Below are positions 1 to 10,890 of a DNA stretch of 47,482 bases, piece after piece; the first letter of the stretch is position 1, and every line of letters begins with the position of its first letter. The notes beneath the pieces are model-generated. The model did no database searches. It was not told the DNA's origin and saw only the letters and a list, made by a program, of their open reading frames with translations. Made by a program: the position numbers and the translations under genes. The DNA lies in NCBI GenBank assembly GCA_049999805.1, contig JBNGIO010002948.1, positions 1 to 47,482 of the forward strand. The letters are read 5' to 3'. The stretch comes from Folioceros fuciformis. Lineage: Eukaryota; Anthocerotophyta; Anthocerotopsida; Anthocerotales.

Positions 1-1000
1 AGGCCAAGCAACATGCACACCCTGCAGATGGAACAAGCAAGAACACAATCTTGCAAGACGGCCGCAACAAGCAAAAACAAGATCTTGCATATGGCCACAA
101 CAACTTAATCTTAGAGTTTGAGTTTTAGGGCACGTTTCGATAGGCTTAATCCATTTCCTTGTAGATCTCGGGCCAACCCATGGGACCAGAAGTTGAAAAA
201 ACCCTGATATACATCAAAACACTGCGCCGTAATGCTAGGTTCCCATGTAACCCGTACTCGAAGGATTTCCAGCCACGTTGTACAAAAGACAATGAACATT
301 AATGGTTTATGGCCGGGTTGAGCTCTCCGGGTTAGAGGTTTTGGTCGGGTTTATTTTTAGGTGCACTTGGATTTCTCCGACCCAGAGCACCCGCCATGCG
401 GGTGCGGGTTGGCGCTGTCTGAAATAACGGAACGACGTTACATACAATCTGGGTTGGATGTCATATGGGACCAGGAATCGCCCGTTTTTTTCCCATTTCC
501 ATGATCGCTGCAAGTTGCCCTCTTTACATGAATCGTTCTAGCGTTGAGGACAGGGCACGCCTGTACTGTACAGATGGACTCTTTTGTTCTACTATCGATT
601 TCAACAAGACCTCCGGCTGGATTCAATGTGCCAAGCGTACCTGGTAGGTATCAAGTGTGAAGCATGCTACAAATTGTAAAGACATTGCTAATAGAAACGT
701 GTATCAGTCTCAACATTTGTCTTATAGTGTAGCTCCAGGTTTGAGCATGAGCGAGGGAGGAGGTCCTTTGCTCCTCCAAACCTACACTGGGGATAATGTA
801 GCAAACCACTTACAAGGTCCTGGCTATTCCGCAGCTTGGACACCACAATTTCAGACTGAGCTGGAAAGCCAAGGTCCTTAGAGCCCATCTGTGAATCCCA
901 ACCATGCCGAGGGCAAGAAAAGGTATAGGGTTCAAGCTTCAAATCAAGGGATTCATCACTCATTGACGAAGATAACACATGAAAAAGGTGGGACAAATCT
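1..1000. other. gene-poor region, no recognisable gene
   Basis: No reading frame here has family-like content. Short imperfect repeats of a motif around ATCTTGCA..GGCC.CAACAA occur in the first 110 bases. All open frames are short and overlap on both strands, as expected by chance. I see nothing else I can name. Confidence 0.5.
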
Positions 1001-1003
1001 GAA

Positions 1004-1260
1004 TTGCTCATGTTGGTTTATGTACGGAAGGAGGATGTTATGAAGCACAAGGACGGTGGTATGAAAGAAAAGATGACTCATGCCAACACAAGATGGGCTG
1101 TAATTTCAACTTCATGTGCAAGCCATAAGGTTTACAGGACGGCGAAGCAATGTCGTGATCGCTGGGAAGCTCTCATGACAGACTTCAATAAAGTCCAAGA
1201 TTAAGAGTGACCTGGTCACAATTCAGGACGGAGCAGCTATTGGAATATGGAGAAGGTCTC
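1004..1260 (+). pseudogene. trihelix (Myb/SANT-like) DNA-binding domain remnant
   Basis: One frame reads RWAVIS...AKQCRDRWEALMTDFNKVQD. The core AKQCRDRWE.L..DF.KV.D is the signature of plant trihelix (GT-factor) domains, where the helices contact DNA through conserved tryptophans. The same frame then meets two stops (TAA then TGA at about 1202-1209) and resumes with SSYWNM, which matches the conserved SYW.M segment that normally follows in this family. There is no start or further domain around it. I read it as a broken copy of a trihelix transcription factor or of a domesticated or transposon-borne relative. A functional gene using an intron across the stops is less likely but not excluded. 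Confidence 0.55.
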
Positions 1261-1292
1261 TAGATGATGCTCTAAGAAGAGCATCATCTAGA
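1259..1292. repeat. perfect 14-bp inverted repeat (hairpin)
   Basis: Left arm TCTAGATGATGCTC (1259-1272), six-base spacer TAAGAA, right arm GAGCATCATCTAGA (1279-1292). The arms are exact reverse complements. It lies directly after the trihelix remnant. Confidence 0.9.
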
Positions 1293-1475
1293 AGTCTGTG
1301 GTCATCCATGCTCACATATCTTAAAGATAGCCCGCAATCGGTGATGGCAGTATCATTACTACCCTCAAAGTAATTCACTAAATAAAACAAGTCTCCAACT
1401 ACACTTAGTGTAGCAAGGGCTACGCCGCAGACGACCGTTTGCTCCACATTGGCCATAGGTTGTCAATCCCTGAGT

Positions 1476-1524
1476 TTCAACCTAAAACGTAGCTGCTTAC
1501 TTCAACCTAAAAAGTAGCTGCTTG
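1476..1524. repeat. 25-bp direct repeat, two copies
   Basis: The unit beginning TTCAACCTAAAA and ending GTAGCTGCTT occurs at 1476-1500 and again at 1501-1524, with a C/A difference in the middle and divergence at the last bases. Confidence 0.85.
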
Positions 1525-1530
1525 TTGAGC

Positions 1531-1592
1531 ATGAAACTTGCTGAGCTTTGTCAAAGTCCATATGAAACTTGCTGAGCTTTGTCAAAGTCCAT
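1531..1592. repeat. 31-bp perfect tandem duplication
   Basis: The unit starting ATGAAACTTGCTGAGC and ending AAAGTCCAT occurs twice in exact tandem (1531-1561 and 1562-1592). It lies just downstream of another small duplication, so this stretch has undergone local slippage or duplication more than once. Confidence 0.9.
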
Positions 1593-2299
1593 AGGGACAC
1601 TTGAGTGAACAGCCCAAGGCCAGCCCGTTGTACTGAACCGAAGACCCGTTTCTGGCACTTGGCAACTGTCGGTCATGAGTTCCGATATGAGATCGTTCAC
1701 ATGTAACGGGAAAAAAATCCCCAGAAAAAGCGCTCAGGGTCCGGGCTACATGGGAACCTAGCATAAGCCTGACAAACGGCGGGCCGAAGGATGGCAAAAA
1801 GATGTTTAGAATAACATTCTCCTTTCTTTACGGTAGATAATTATCACTGCGCGGTCCCTTTTGTCGGCTTAGTTGTGAAAGGCGCTTCAGAGAGAAGCTG
1901 CCAAGTTGAGCCAAGCCCTCCAGAGCTCCACGTGGTGCCCACTGTGCGGTAGGAATCAACTCTTGATTCTCCTGCCATTGACTGACAGATACTGCACATA
2001 CACTACTCCTGTCCCGATAGTCTTGCGACGAACAGCAGCCCGTCGAAACAGAAAGAGGACCACACTGACAGCTGTCGCTAAGTCTTGTAAGGTCAACTGT
2101 TGCGGTTAGGAAGCTATGTCCAAGTCTATGCATGTGCTTGGTTCGATTGCCGATAACACCGAAAATGGGTGCCTCAAGCTATGCCACTGGTGCCTTGCCT
2201 CAAGACATTTTCGCAGTTTTGTGGTGATGGTACAGATTTATAGTGGGAAACTGTCCTCCATCTTCTGTTACAAGCTGAAGCGGGGTCCTCACCATCACG

Positions 2300-2960
2300 C
2301 GGCGTGAGTCCCGGCAGGAGCGATGATTTATATGGAGAATCCGTGTCACGATGACCTGTTTCCGGAAGACCTGCTGGTCCTCACACGATGCTCGCAGCCC
2401 GATTGGTATGGTATTGGCCATGGCTTCCCTTGAAAATCTGAGACTGGTACGAGCGAAGGCTACGGGGCATTCATCTCAGCTGTTGCCGCCCTCAACTTTG
2501 GTCTACATCCACACGATAGATACGGGGCGCATCCCGCACAGGAACGCGAAGCCCAGCAACGTGATTCTGGACTCCAACATGGAAATCCGATCGGGGGACT
2601 TCGGCTTGGTCCGCCTGGTGGGGAGACCGTCAACACGGGCCTCACGCTGACAGGGCTACCTGCGACCAGGGGCACGAGGTTACCCTATCAGGAAGAGTCT
2701 CGGCCGAGTCGGATGTTTTCAGCGTTGGGTTTTGTCTCTGGAGGTGGCAACCGGCGGGAAGCCGCAGATCCCCAGCTAGGAATTTCAGCTAGTGGAGTGG
2801 GTGTGGCAGCTGGCATCCTCTTGGATGTGGCGGATCCAGCTCTGGAAGGGAAGGTTGATGCTGAGCGGATGAGCAGTGTGTTACAGATAGGCTTGCAGAG
2901 TGCTCCCATCCTGATCCCAGCTTCAGGCCTTCGTCTGGGAGCATGCAGCAGGCTTTGAAC
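2300..2960 (+). pseudogene. lectin-receptor-like kinase pseudogene
   Basis: Kinase catalytic-loop and activation-loop pieces are readable but in shifting frames. RIPHRNAKPSNVILD (about 2527-2573) corresponds to HRD.K..N..LD with the catalytic Asp replaced by Asn, followed by GDFGLVRLV containing the DFG motif. After a stop near 2648 a second frame gives SDVFSVGF, a third gives LEVATGGKP, and another gives LLDVADPALEGKVDAERMSS then VLQIGL, the C-lobe signature of plant L-type lectin receptor kinases. At least two frameshifts, a stop and loss of the catalytic Asp make an active kinase very unlikely. No lectin or transmembrane part is recognisable upstream. Confidence 0.8.
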
Positions 2961-3071
2961 GGATGTATGTTCGACTACCTCCGCTTCCCAGGTGGAAACC
3001 GGTTTCGTGTATTGCTTTGGTCACCATCATACGATTCACACTCCCAAGGAGACAATCCTATGCTCCTCTGC

Positions 3072-3176
3072 TTGCAAAGCTCCGAATGCTACGATCCTAG
3101 GCTTGCAGAGACGCCCTAGTTGCAAAGCTCCGAATGCTACGATCCTAGGCTTGCAGAAACGCCCTAGTTGCAAAGC
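3072..3176. repeat. 48-bp tandem repeat, 2.2 copies
   Basis: Unit TTGCAAAGCTCCGAATGCTA... ending in CGCCCTAG occurs at 3072-3119 and 3120-3167 with one base difference, followed by a partial third copy TTGCAAAGC. It lies in a gene-poor region and is not part of any gene model. Confidence 0.9.
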
Positions 3177-3715
3177 GCCGATCATGACACAACAAAGTAA
3201 GGAAGGTTTAATGAACGCTAAAGTTGAAAAGAAGGAAAATGCCATCCGAGAAACTGGGTTTAGGATTAAACCCTGAACCCCTAATCCTACAGCGATACAG
3301 CTTAACCTGTCTCTGGTCGCGAAAGAGCGCGCATGGCGGGGAATCCCATTGCCCTAAAGAGCATTTTTAATAAAACTGAACTCCAACCCTAGCGAAACCG
3401 CAAATTGGCAGAGTCAATGGGGATAGAATGTTTGGCCGCTCTCGGTAAACAGAATCTGAGTTATGCATAGTTATACGTTTTAGGGTGAGAAAATTCCCTT
3501 GCACTATCTGTACTGTTGGTTCCTGCTCGTTCATGTGGTTTAAGGCAGCGGGCAGGCGGGAGTGTATGAGCATCAGCTGGACCGCATCGTGTCGTGCAAA
3601 TCTGTTGCTGCGGCGATCGGTGCTCGCTCGGCTGTCTGTTTCGCAGCGCATGCCCTTACTCTTCTAACTGCTGCCGACAACTTCCATCCCAGGTGTCTGC
3701 CGATTAGGTTCCATC
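3177..3715. promoter_or_regulatory. upstream region of the PDAP1-like gene
   Basis: There is no gene here. The stretch contains several telomere-repeat-like boxes on both strands (TTTAGG, AAACCCT, CCCTAAT, CAACCCTAGC, TTAGGG). In plants such telo-boxes are enriched upstream of translation and growth genes. The transcription start is not determinable from sequence alone. Confidence 0.35.
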
Positions 3716-5068
3716 ATGGGGAAGGGAGCAGGGCGGGGAAAGTTCAAGGGCAAGCCGACGGGGCGCCGTCATTTCTCCACCCCAGAAGAGATGGGTACAT
3801 TCCTCTTTCTCGTTTCAGACACGGCTTGGCTTGCACTGTGAAGATCTCCGGGTTCAGCGTGCTCCTTTCTTGCGTGCTGGTGCTCCCGGTGTAGCCTGCC
3901 AGACGTGCTTTTGCAAGCAAGGCATTTGTGGAGGAGAGCGTTGGTGGTGTGGATCATGAGTTGCTCGAGAATGAAGCACTGGCCTGCACTGCGTTTCGGT
4001 GCTGGTGGTTCTACTGATGCCTTTGTGCGTTGTTTGCAGCTGCCGGCACTTCAGCTAAGCCTCGCAGTTTCAAGAGGGTAAATTGAGACTGTACCATGTA
4101 ACCTTCTCATTCCCAGGAGGCTCTCATTTTGCTGGTTTCCGTGTTGCCTCGGTGGCTGCTAAGGATTTTCTCTCGTTTTCAGAATCCGAAGGAGGAGGAA
4201 GATGCGGAGGACGAGGAGGAGGAGGAAGAGGAGGAGGATTCTGACTCCGGAGATGAGTCAACGGTTTGTGTCAGTTTGTCGTGAGAGGAGACGATTCGGT
4301 TAAAGGCCTTTGCCATACGTTAGGAGGCCCCTGATTGGCTCTCTGTGATTTGTACAGAAGAAGAAGGGAGCTCAGGGTGTCATCGAAATCGAGAACCCTA
4401 ACATAGTGAAAGCGAAAAATTTGAAGGCCAAGGAACTGGATGTACGCATGTAGCTAGCAGTGGCTGCGTTGGTTCACCTCCAATTATCGTGTCTTCCAGC
4501 AAGGGCTGACCTGCTCTTCATTTTGGCTTTTCTTTTTTTGGCAGCCTGACAGACCTACAGAGTTATCAAGACGAGAAAGGTATTGGATTGAATCTCCCCC
4601 TGTTGTCCTTTTCGGAACAGGGGACTTTTCTTCGTCAGGAATCAGTATAAACTTCACGGGCTATGTGAATGCAGAGAGGAGCTTGAGAAGCAAAGGGCCC
4701 ATGAGAGGTATCTCAGGCTGCAAGAGCAGGGGAAGACCGAACAATCGAAGAAGGATTTAGGTTGGTGACGCCATTTCACAGCTCTCATAGTTGTGATTCT
4801 ATCTCCTGGCTGTCTTCGGGCTGTCACCCTTGTTTACATATGGATAAACTTGCAGAACGACTAGCATTAATAAGGCAGGAACGGCTGGAGGCTGCTAAGA
4901 AGAGAGAGGAAGAGAAAGCAGGTTGGTTCTCGTACTCATGTCCAGCGGAGCAGCAAGATCCGTTGTGTTTTTAGCACGGTAGTCCACCTGACCATGCTGA
5001 ATAATTGTTGTGCTCCGTTTGATCAAACAACAGCGAGAGAAGCAAAGAAAGCGGAATCCCGGAAGTAG
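3716..5068 (+). CDS. PDAP1-like 28 kDa heat- and acid-stable phosphoprotein
   Basis: Predicted 167-aa protein in eight exons: 3716-3794, 4040-4077, 4183-4263, 4358-4441, 4545-4579, 4675-4760, 4856-4921, 5034-5068. All introns are GT-AG and the frame is continuous. The start MGKGAGRGKFKGKPTGRR followed by FSTPEEM matches the conserved N-terminus of the PDAP1/PDGFA-associated protein family. A run of about 20 Asp/Glu residues follows, then a conserved IEIENPN element and a C-terminal charged helix (RREREELEKQRA, then KTEQSKKDL). The family is small, highly charged and intrinsically disordered, and binds RNA and other proteins; its exact role in plants is not settled. The length is typical. The next gene lies 350 bp downstream on the same strand. 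Confidence 0.9.
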
Positions 5069-5421
5069 TTTACCTGTGTATGTCAAGGGATGAAGGTCTG
5101 GGCGCAGATATGGAGCATTTCTCCGCGGCAAATAAGTCAATTTCTTTAGGCCCCGCTAGACAACCTTCATCTGCGTTTGGTTTCAAATTTGTTGAATACG
5201 TTGCGACAGTTGTTTGATGTTATCAAATGAAAGCACTACATGTACTTAGGATAACTCGTCCTTGGGATGGAGCTGTTTCGAATATCCCGATTTTCTTTCT
5301 CCCGTCCCGTGGGTCGATATCGCACATGGACAACACGTGTCACGGGGTTGTGGGCGATTACGGCGTTTATAACAAGTGATGTAGCCAATTCCGGTGAACA
5401 CTTCCGGGCTTAGTGCGAGCT
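5069..5421. other. intergenic spacer
   Basis: This stretch holds the 3' flank of the PDAP1-like gene and the upstream region of the next gene. No reading frame, repeat or recognisable RNA gene is visible. Confidence 0.5.
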
Positions 5422-7835
5422 ATGGCAATGACAGGCCAGGTTCCCGCCGTGCAAGGCCTCGTCGCAGGCAATGGCCTGGCTATCATCTCCTTGGATCGTC
5501 CCAAGGCACTGAACGCCATGAACCTTGGTAACTTCCGAGTCAGTTTGGCTCACTTCGTCTCGCTTCTGTCCTTCTTGCTGGTGTGCTGATTTTCCATCCT
5601 GCCTTCTTTCCTAGAAATGGACAAGGCGTATAAGCAGTTTCTCGACGAATGGAGTCGCGATACATCTGTCAAGGGAGTGCTCGTAGAAAGCACTTCTCCG
5701 CGAGCCTTCTCAGCCGGTAAGTTTCGTATCTGACCTTTAGACACAAAGTGCGTCGTGGAGTAGTGTCTCGGCTGATGACAAAGAGGACTTGGCGATGGTG
5801 TTCTCAGGGGAAGCTTGGTAAAATGCAGGAATGGACATAAAAGGGGTAGCTGCTGCTGTACGAGAGAACGCAAACACACCTCTTGTACAGGAGGTGCTTG
5901 TTCGAGCCCTATACTCTTTAGAGACCGTACTTAGGTCCGACTGGAAATGTGTTGAACCAATGGTATAACCTGCGCTGTGACGTAATTCGTCAGGAACGAC
6001 GAGGTTAGGAAATTAAAAACAACTTGGTCATGCTAATCCTGCAGGAGGCGATGTTAAGTGGATGACAACAACTGGCGTCCGAGGAAGGAATGCTCACATG
6101 TGTGCAGTGGAGGTCGAGCATGTGTATACCTCCTTTTTTCTTGCGGAGGCCGGATTTTGTGCTTTTGCGATTGATTCTGAGCATCTTTCTACACTATCTA
6201 GCAACAACCACGATCTGTATTTGTGCCACCCTATTGTCTCGATCATTCAGTTCTAGACTTCCTAGCTCCCAATTGTTCCTCCCCGTTGTCCTCTGTACTT
6301 TTGAGTGGGCGTGCTTCTTAGGACGTATTTTTCTCTTGCAGGTCTTCCAGACAGAATATTCTCTCATTTGTGCGATATCAAGGTATGCAAAGCCATACAT
6401 TTCTCTTATGGATGGCATCACATTGGGTTTCGGTCTTGGTCTCTCTGCTCATGGGCGCCATCGCATCATAACTGAGGTATGGCGTAGTCGTTGGGGTTCG
6501 CGCTTCAGAGCTTGGCATGTTGTACTTTGCATTTGACCAGACCCTTTACCATGAGGAGCTAGACAGTACGTTTCAGTTCTTAACCTTCCTATCAAACCTT
6601 GGGATGCCAGAAAACAGTTTTAGGCATGCCAGAAAATGGAATTGGCCTTTTCCCTGATGTTGGATTTGCACACTTGGCTGCTAAAACTCCTGGCCAAGGA
6701 GCACTCGGTGCGTCTGTTGCAGTTCTCATTGAACCTGTGTTGCCCTCATGCCAGCTTGCCATAAGCCGTACCTGAACTAGACTCACTTGATCCTGTTTCT
6801 CTGTTCTATGCAGGGGCATATCTGGCGATCACAGGTGCTCGAGTGACGAACCCCGCGGATGCTTTGTTTACAGGGCTGGCAACTCATTTTGTCCCATCAC
6901 AGAATCTGCCAGCTTTGAAGCAAGCCTTGCTCGAAGAAGAATTGTAAGTTCCCATCACAATATTTCCCAGCCTACCGAAAGGGCTGATATCCAGTATGGC
7001 GTTTGATAAGACCCTAAAAGTCACTGTGGAATATGAACTTGCAGTGCTGCAGACGTCGGTGAGGGTGTGGAGCGTGTACTGTCAAAATTCAGTGAGACCC
7101 CAAAGGATGAGCCTGAGTTAAAAAGGCTTTTGCCATGGATTGTTGCATGTTTCGGGGAAGGCAAATCAATTGAGGAGACTGTGGATGCTCTTCACAATCT
7201 CAAGCTTTCTGAGAACAGCCAAGGTCCATCCTAACTCGACCTTGCGACGCCTGCACTAGGATTATTTTCCAGCCATCAGGTCCTGGTTCTATGCCTGTTT
7301 CTTATCTGGAGAAAATCGTCTGTGCTTTGACAGCTGCCGAGTGGGCACGAGTTGCGCTCCTTGGCATTGAGAAAGGTGCCCCCTTTTCGGTGAGCCTAAC
7401 TCGAAAACATTTCTCCGAGGTTGCCTCAGCTGCAGCAAGTCCCGGACATGAGCTTTCAGAGGTAAAGGCATGTCGGGGTTGTGGGACACCTCCGGTGTAG
7501 GGCGTGCTCAGGGCGATGTTTCTGATTGTTCTTGCACTACTTGCAATAGATTGAAGGAGTCATGAGGAGGGAGCACCGGCTAGCTGTGAGGATGACATTG
7601 CGCAAAGATTTTCTGGAGGGCGTTCGAGCAGTCCTAATCGACAAGGATCAGGTGCGTTGCATGAGATGCTTTCCCGTACCATGTGCACTATTTTTTCTCA
7701 CAGCGCTGGTTTTCACTCGAACTCCGTTTTCAGAAGCCTAGGTGGGAGCCGCAAAGCCTTGAGCAGGTGAAAACTGCAGATGTGCAGGCGTGCTTTGGAG
7801 CTCTGGAATCGTCGTCAGACGAGTTGGTTTTGTGA
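5422..7835 (+). CDS. 3-hydroxyisobutyryl-CoA hydrolase-like protein
   Basis: Crotonase-superfamily enzyme of the plant CHY-like group, which hydrolyses 3-hydroxyisobutyryl-CoA or related acyl-CoA esters in branched-chain amino-acid catabolism. Exons: 5422-5527, 5615-5716, 5829-5893 (alternative 6045-6106 or 6045-6112), 6342-6476, a probable 7-nt exon 6563-6569, 6624-6707, 6814-6943, 7045-7223, 7280-7461, 7550-7651, 7734-7835; about 397 aa. Diagnostic elements are [11 protein letters not shown] near the start, the oxyanion-hole exon (GMDIKG), [30 protein letters not shown] with the catalytic Glu and Asp, EKGAPFSV and [12 protein letters not shown] near the C-terminus. No obvious mitochondrial presequence is seen, so an upstream exon could be missing. 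The exon 4 to 6 junction and the weak GTCCAT donor at 7224 are the least certain parts. Confidence 0.88.
6045..6112 (+). other. alternative (mutually exclusive) oxyanion-hole exon
   Basis: After a good acceptor (CCTGCAG) the sequence reads [11 protein letters not shown], the alternative oxyanion-hole signature seen in crotonases, where the 5829-5893 exon reads GMDIKG. Both exons accept phase 1 from the upstream exon (ending FSAG) and leave in phase 0. Including both would break the frame, so they can only be alternatives. The donor could be at 6107 (GTGGAG) or 6113 (GTCGAG), both in phase. Confidence 0.6.
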
Positions 7836-8065
7836 TCATTGTGCTCGCACTACGAAGCTCAATAACGTGGCCTTTCCTTGAGTAGTGCCGAGGAACACCA
7901 TTTTCCATCGCGGTTGTCTGTAATAAACATAACATTTGGTCCCTCCGGTCGCAGGACAGTGTCGGGATGCCCAAGGCAGATGTCTCCTCATGTCTCGGTT
8001 GGACCAAAGCAGTTTCTGCATCATTAAAGTACTGTACATTTGTCCGCCGGAACGGAAAGCATTCA

Positions 8066-10890
8066 TCAGCGCAGGCCGGCCGACCTGAACGTCGGCGGTG
8101 GTGGAATGTCCAACGGCCGTTTGCGGCGGCCACGAGAACCTGGTGTAGGGCTCTCGTTTTCTGCCGGGTGACGAGACAGAGGCGTGGCCTGCCTTCGTTT
8201 ACCCAAACTGTTGTTGGAGATGTTCTGCAAAGCTGCTCTAGGCTCCTTCTTGCTCTTGGTTCTAGACGGAGCTACATACTGGAGCATCTCTTCGTGCTGC
8301 CGATGGCCGCTCAGGAGCTTCACCTTGAAGGAGTCATCTGCAGTAAAACATTGGGAAGAGCACGGGCTACTCATATCACTCCTGTCGATGTCCACGTTGC
8401 CATTGTTCACCTGCCGCGAACACGGAAATTGATCAGCTCGCTAAGTGAGCTCACTGTTGCGAGTGCCAGGCGACTAGTGCGTGCGTACCAGTTGTAGAAG
8501 AGCGGAGAAAGATCTGGCCACCTCGTGCTCTGGTTGGCCTCGAACCAGGTCTGCAAACGACTTGTCCTCTTGGGAGCTTGCAGCGGCCCCAGCGACGTCG
8601 GTGGTACTGGAGAGGTGTTGCAGCAGCTTCTCACCGTAGATATGTATGTCAAATGGTGTGCGAGATTCCTGTACAAGCAACCCATGACCATGGCCTTAGT
8701 GCCCCAACAGCCAGGGGATACCCTGCTCTACATCTGTGCTGCAAATGGGAGGTACTCGCACCTGCTCTTCCAGCGTTACTTCGATTTTCTGCTTCCAGCC
8801 TGAGACTCTGGCTGCAAGTTCTGTACGTTCCTCCGAGTCCACCAACTTCCGAAAAATGGAATCCTGCAGTTGCCCTGATCAGCACTACCAAAATCTCGCC
8901 GAACAACGAAAAGTTGTCGAGTAATCGCTATGCGTACCATATGAGCTTGGCAAAGTTCTTCAAAACTCATTTCTTCAGTTTCTCCATCTTTCCAATCAGG
9001 GAGGGGCCCTAGATCCGACTCTCCCCGTTCGCTCGTTCGAGCCTGTTCACAGCCAAGTCTCAGCCCATTCTCCAGCTTTCCAACCATCAGAGAAAGATTT
9101 CTTGAAGAAAGCTCACAATGTTTGCGTCAGTGGTTTCAATGACATGCTGGAACACAAAGTCATCCTCTGGCACAGCATCCCTAGTTTCGTTGCACTGATC
9201 GTCCTCATCTGACAGGTTTGCTGTTTCGGCTCCTTCATCCAATGTGTCTTTGTCTGGGGATCCTGGTTTTGGGCGCTCAAGTGTGCAATATGTAGATCGA
9301 AGCTGCAACAGAAACGAGGCCCCAGCCAATCAGATTGCTGACTTGAAGATGGTCAACTTCACTGGGGGGTTGCAACGACCCACCTGCTCGAAACGTCTGG
9401 ACCAGCCATCGTCAGATGTCTCGGACTCGACCTGTTTCAGCTTGGCCTGCAGGATTTTTCCAAATTCAGGAAAAGATGGACCATGCCGTGATGCAACGCA
9501 CACTTCGAAAGCAGGCGTCGTGCTGGATTCTCGTCTTGGCTTGATTTTCCGAAAGTGGTCCCCTGCACGATGTCGAAGTAGGTGAGACATGTCCTGCCAG
9601 GGACGACTTTCAGGGCAGCCCAGTCTGAGGGTACCTTTCTTGAATGGTTTGATCGGAAGTGACCCCACCTCGTAAGGATTCAGTGCAGCCCAAGGATCGC
9701 TCTCTGTCTCGCTGTCGGAGACGGAAGCTTCATTAGGCGGCATGGCATCACCGTGATCATCGTACATGTGCTCCAGCGAATTGACCGGCCAGTAAGAAGA
9801 ATCAAGGACGTTCGGTTGCTCAGGTGCAGCCCCTTGCTCCCTCTTGTTTGCATGAGCCCCATCCTCTCCGCCTTGTCCATGAGTTGCAGCAGCACTTTTA
9901 GGTGTCCTGTCCTTTACAACCGAATTTTGCCTCTTGGCAGGCGTTGTCGTCCCAGTGCCTTTAGGCGTCCTGCCTCGAACACGGGGTGCAGGACTCTTCC
10001 TCGCAGCACACCCCAAGTAAATATCCACGGATGCAGTATCACAGGGATCAAGCAGCAAAAAGTCCCTATGCAAAATGCTGGTTGCAATCTGCACTTCAGA
10101 AAACCAACGAAAAACACGTGAGCATCTCCACGGGAAGGGAAGCAGGGGCAAGCAACAAGGCAAAGAATATCCCGAACAACCTGAAACGATGCCAACTCTC
10201 CTGCATCCCCCGCCATATCCCTAACATCTCCCTCCACCACGAGCAAGCAAGCTGGTGGCTTGAGCACAGGCGTGAGAAGCCCTGATCCGCTACCGTGGTC
10301 ATCGATATCGATGTTTGCCTCTTCTGCAGAATTCAGAGACGGCATCAGTCAAGACAATTACGTTGCAGCTGGGGCGGAAACTTTCTCCCAACCAATGTCT
10401 CACCCGGCACATCGTCCAGATTCAAAAATTCCTCCTCCTCCTCCTCAAAAACGTCCGTATCCTTCCCGTCCACTTGCAACGGCGACTTTCCGTCAACGTG
10501 CGACGCCTTCTTCAGCGCAATGAGCTCCAGCGCCTGCAAAACGAGGCCGTACAGATACTCCACTTTCCTGCTGTAGACTTGTATGGAGCCTTGGATGACC
10601 AACGCCGCTACAAGACAGTGCAGGCATGAAATGGTGACACGCAGAAAAAACCTAGCCGAGAAGGTTTAGCATCAGCAAGAAGCGCAATAGCAGCGAGAAG
10701 TACGAGCATTACCTTGAGCAAAATTGAGCAAAGAACGGCCATCGGGGCAAAGGCAGGATCGCGAGAGCTGCTCAAGATATTGCTGCAGCTCACGCGCCAC
10801 ATCCACAGACCAGTTGGCCACCAAATCGCGCTGCGGCTGCAGCAACGCGAGCAAATCCGCTCCCTCGGTGTCCACCTCCGCCTCCTCCAT
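8066..10890 (-). CDS. CAPH2: condensin II complex subunit H2 (CAP-H2)
   Basis: Kleisin subunit of condensin II, which links the SMC2-SMC4 heads and acts in chromosome condensation and nuclear organisation. Nine exons, all in frame (729 aa): 10713-10890, 10362-10607, 10181-10323, 9384-10088, 9117-9302, 8938-9042, 8762-8863, 8489-8668, 8066-8410. N-terminal kleisin domain: QPQRDLVANWSVDVA, then NFAQAALVIQGSIQVYSRKV across the first junction. Centre: KPPACLLVVEGD, HRDFLLLDPCD, then a long basic/acidic linker and LNPYEVGSLPIKPFKKG. C-terminal winged-helix part: PFDIHIYGEKLL, FADLVRGQPEHEVARSF, LVNNGNVDI. These match plant CAP-H2 in order and spacing. The protein ends in a basic tail (GRRKRPLD). 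The gene converges with the hydrolase gene (230 bp apart) and diverges from the bZIP gene (200 bp). Confidence 0.95.
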
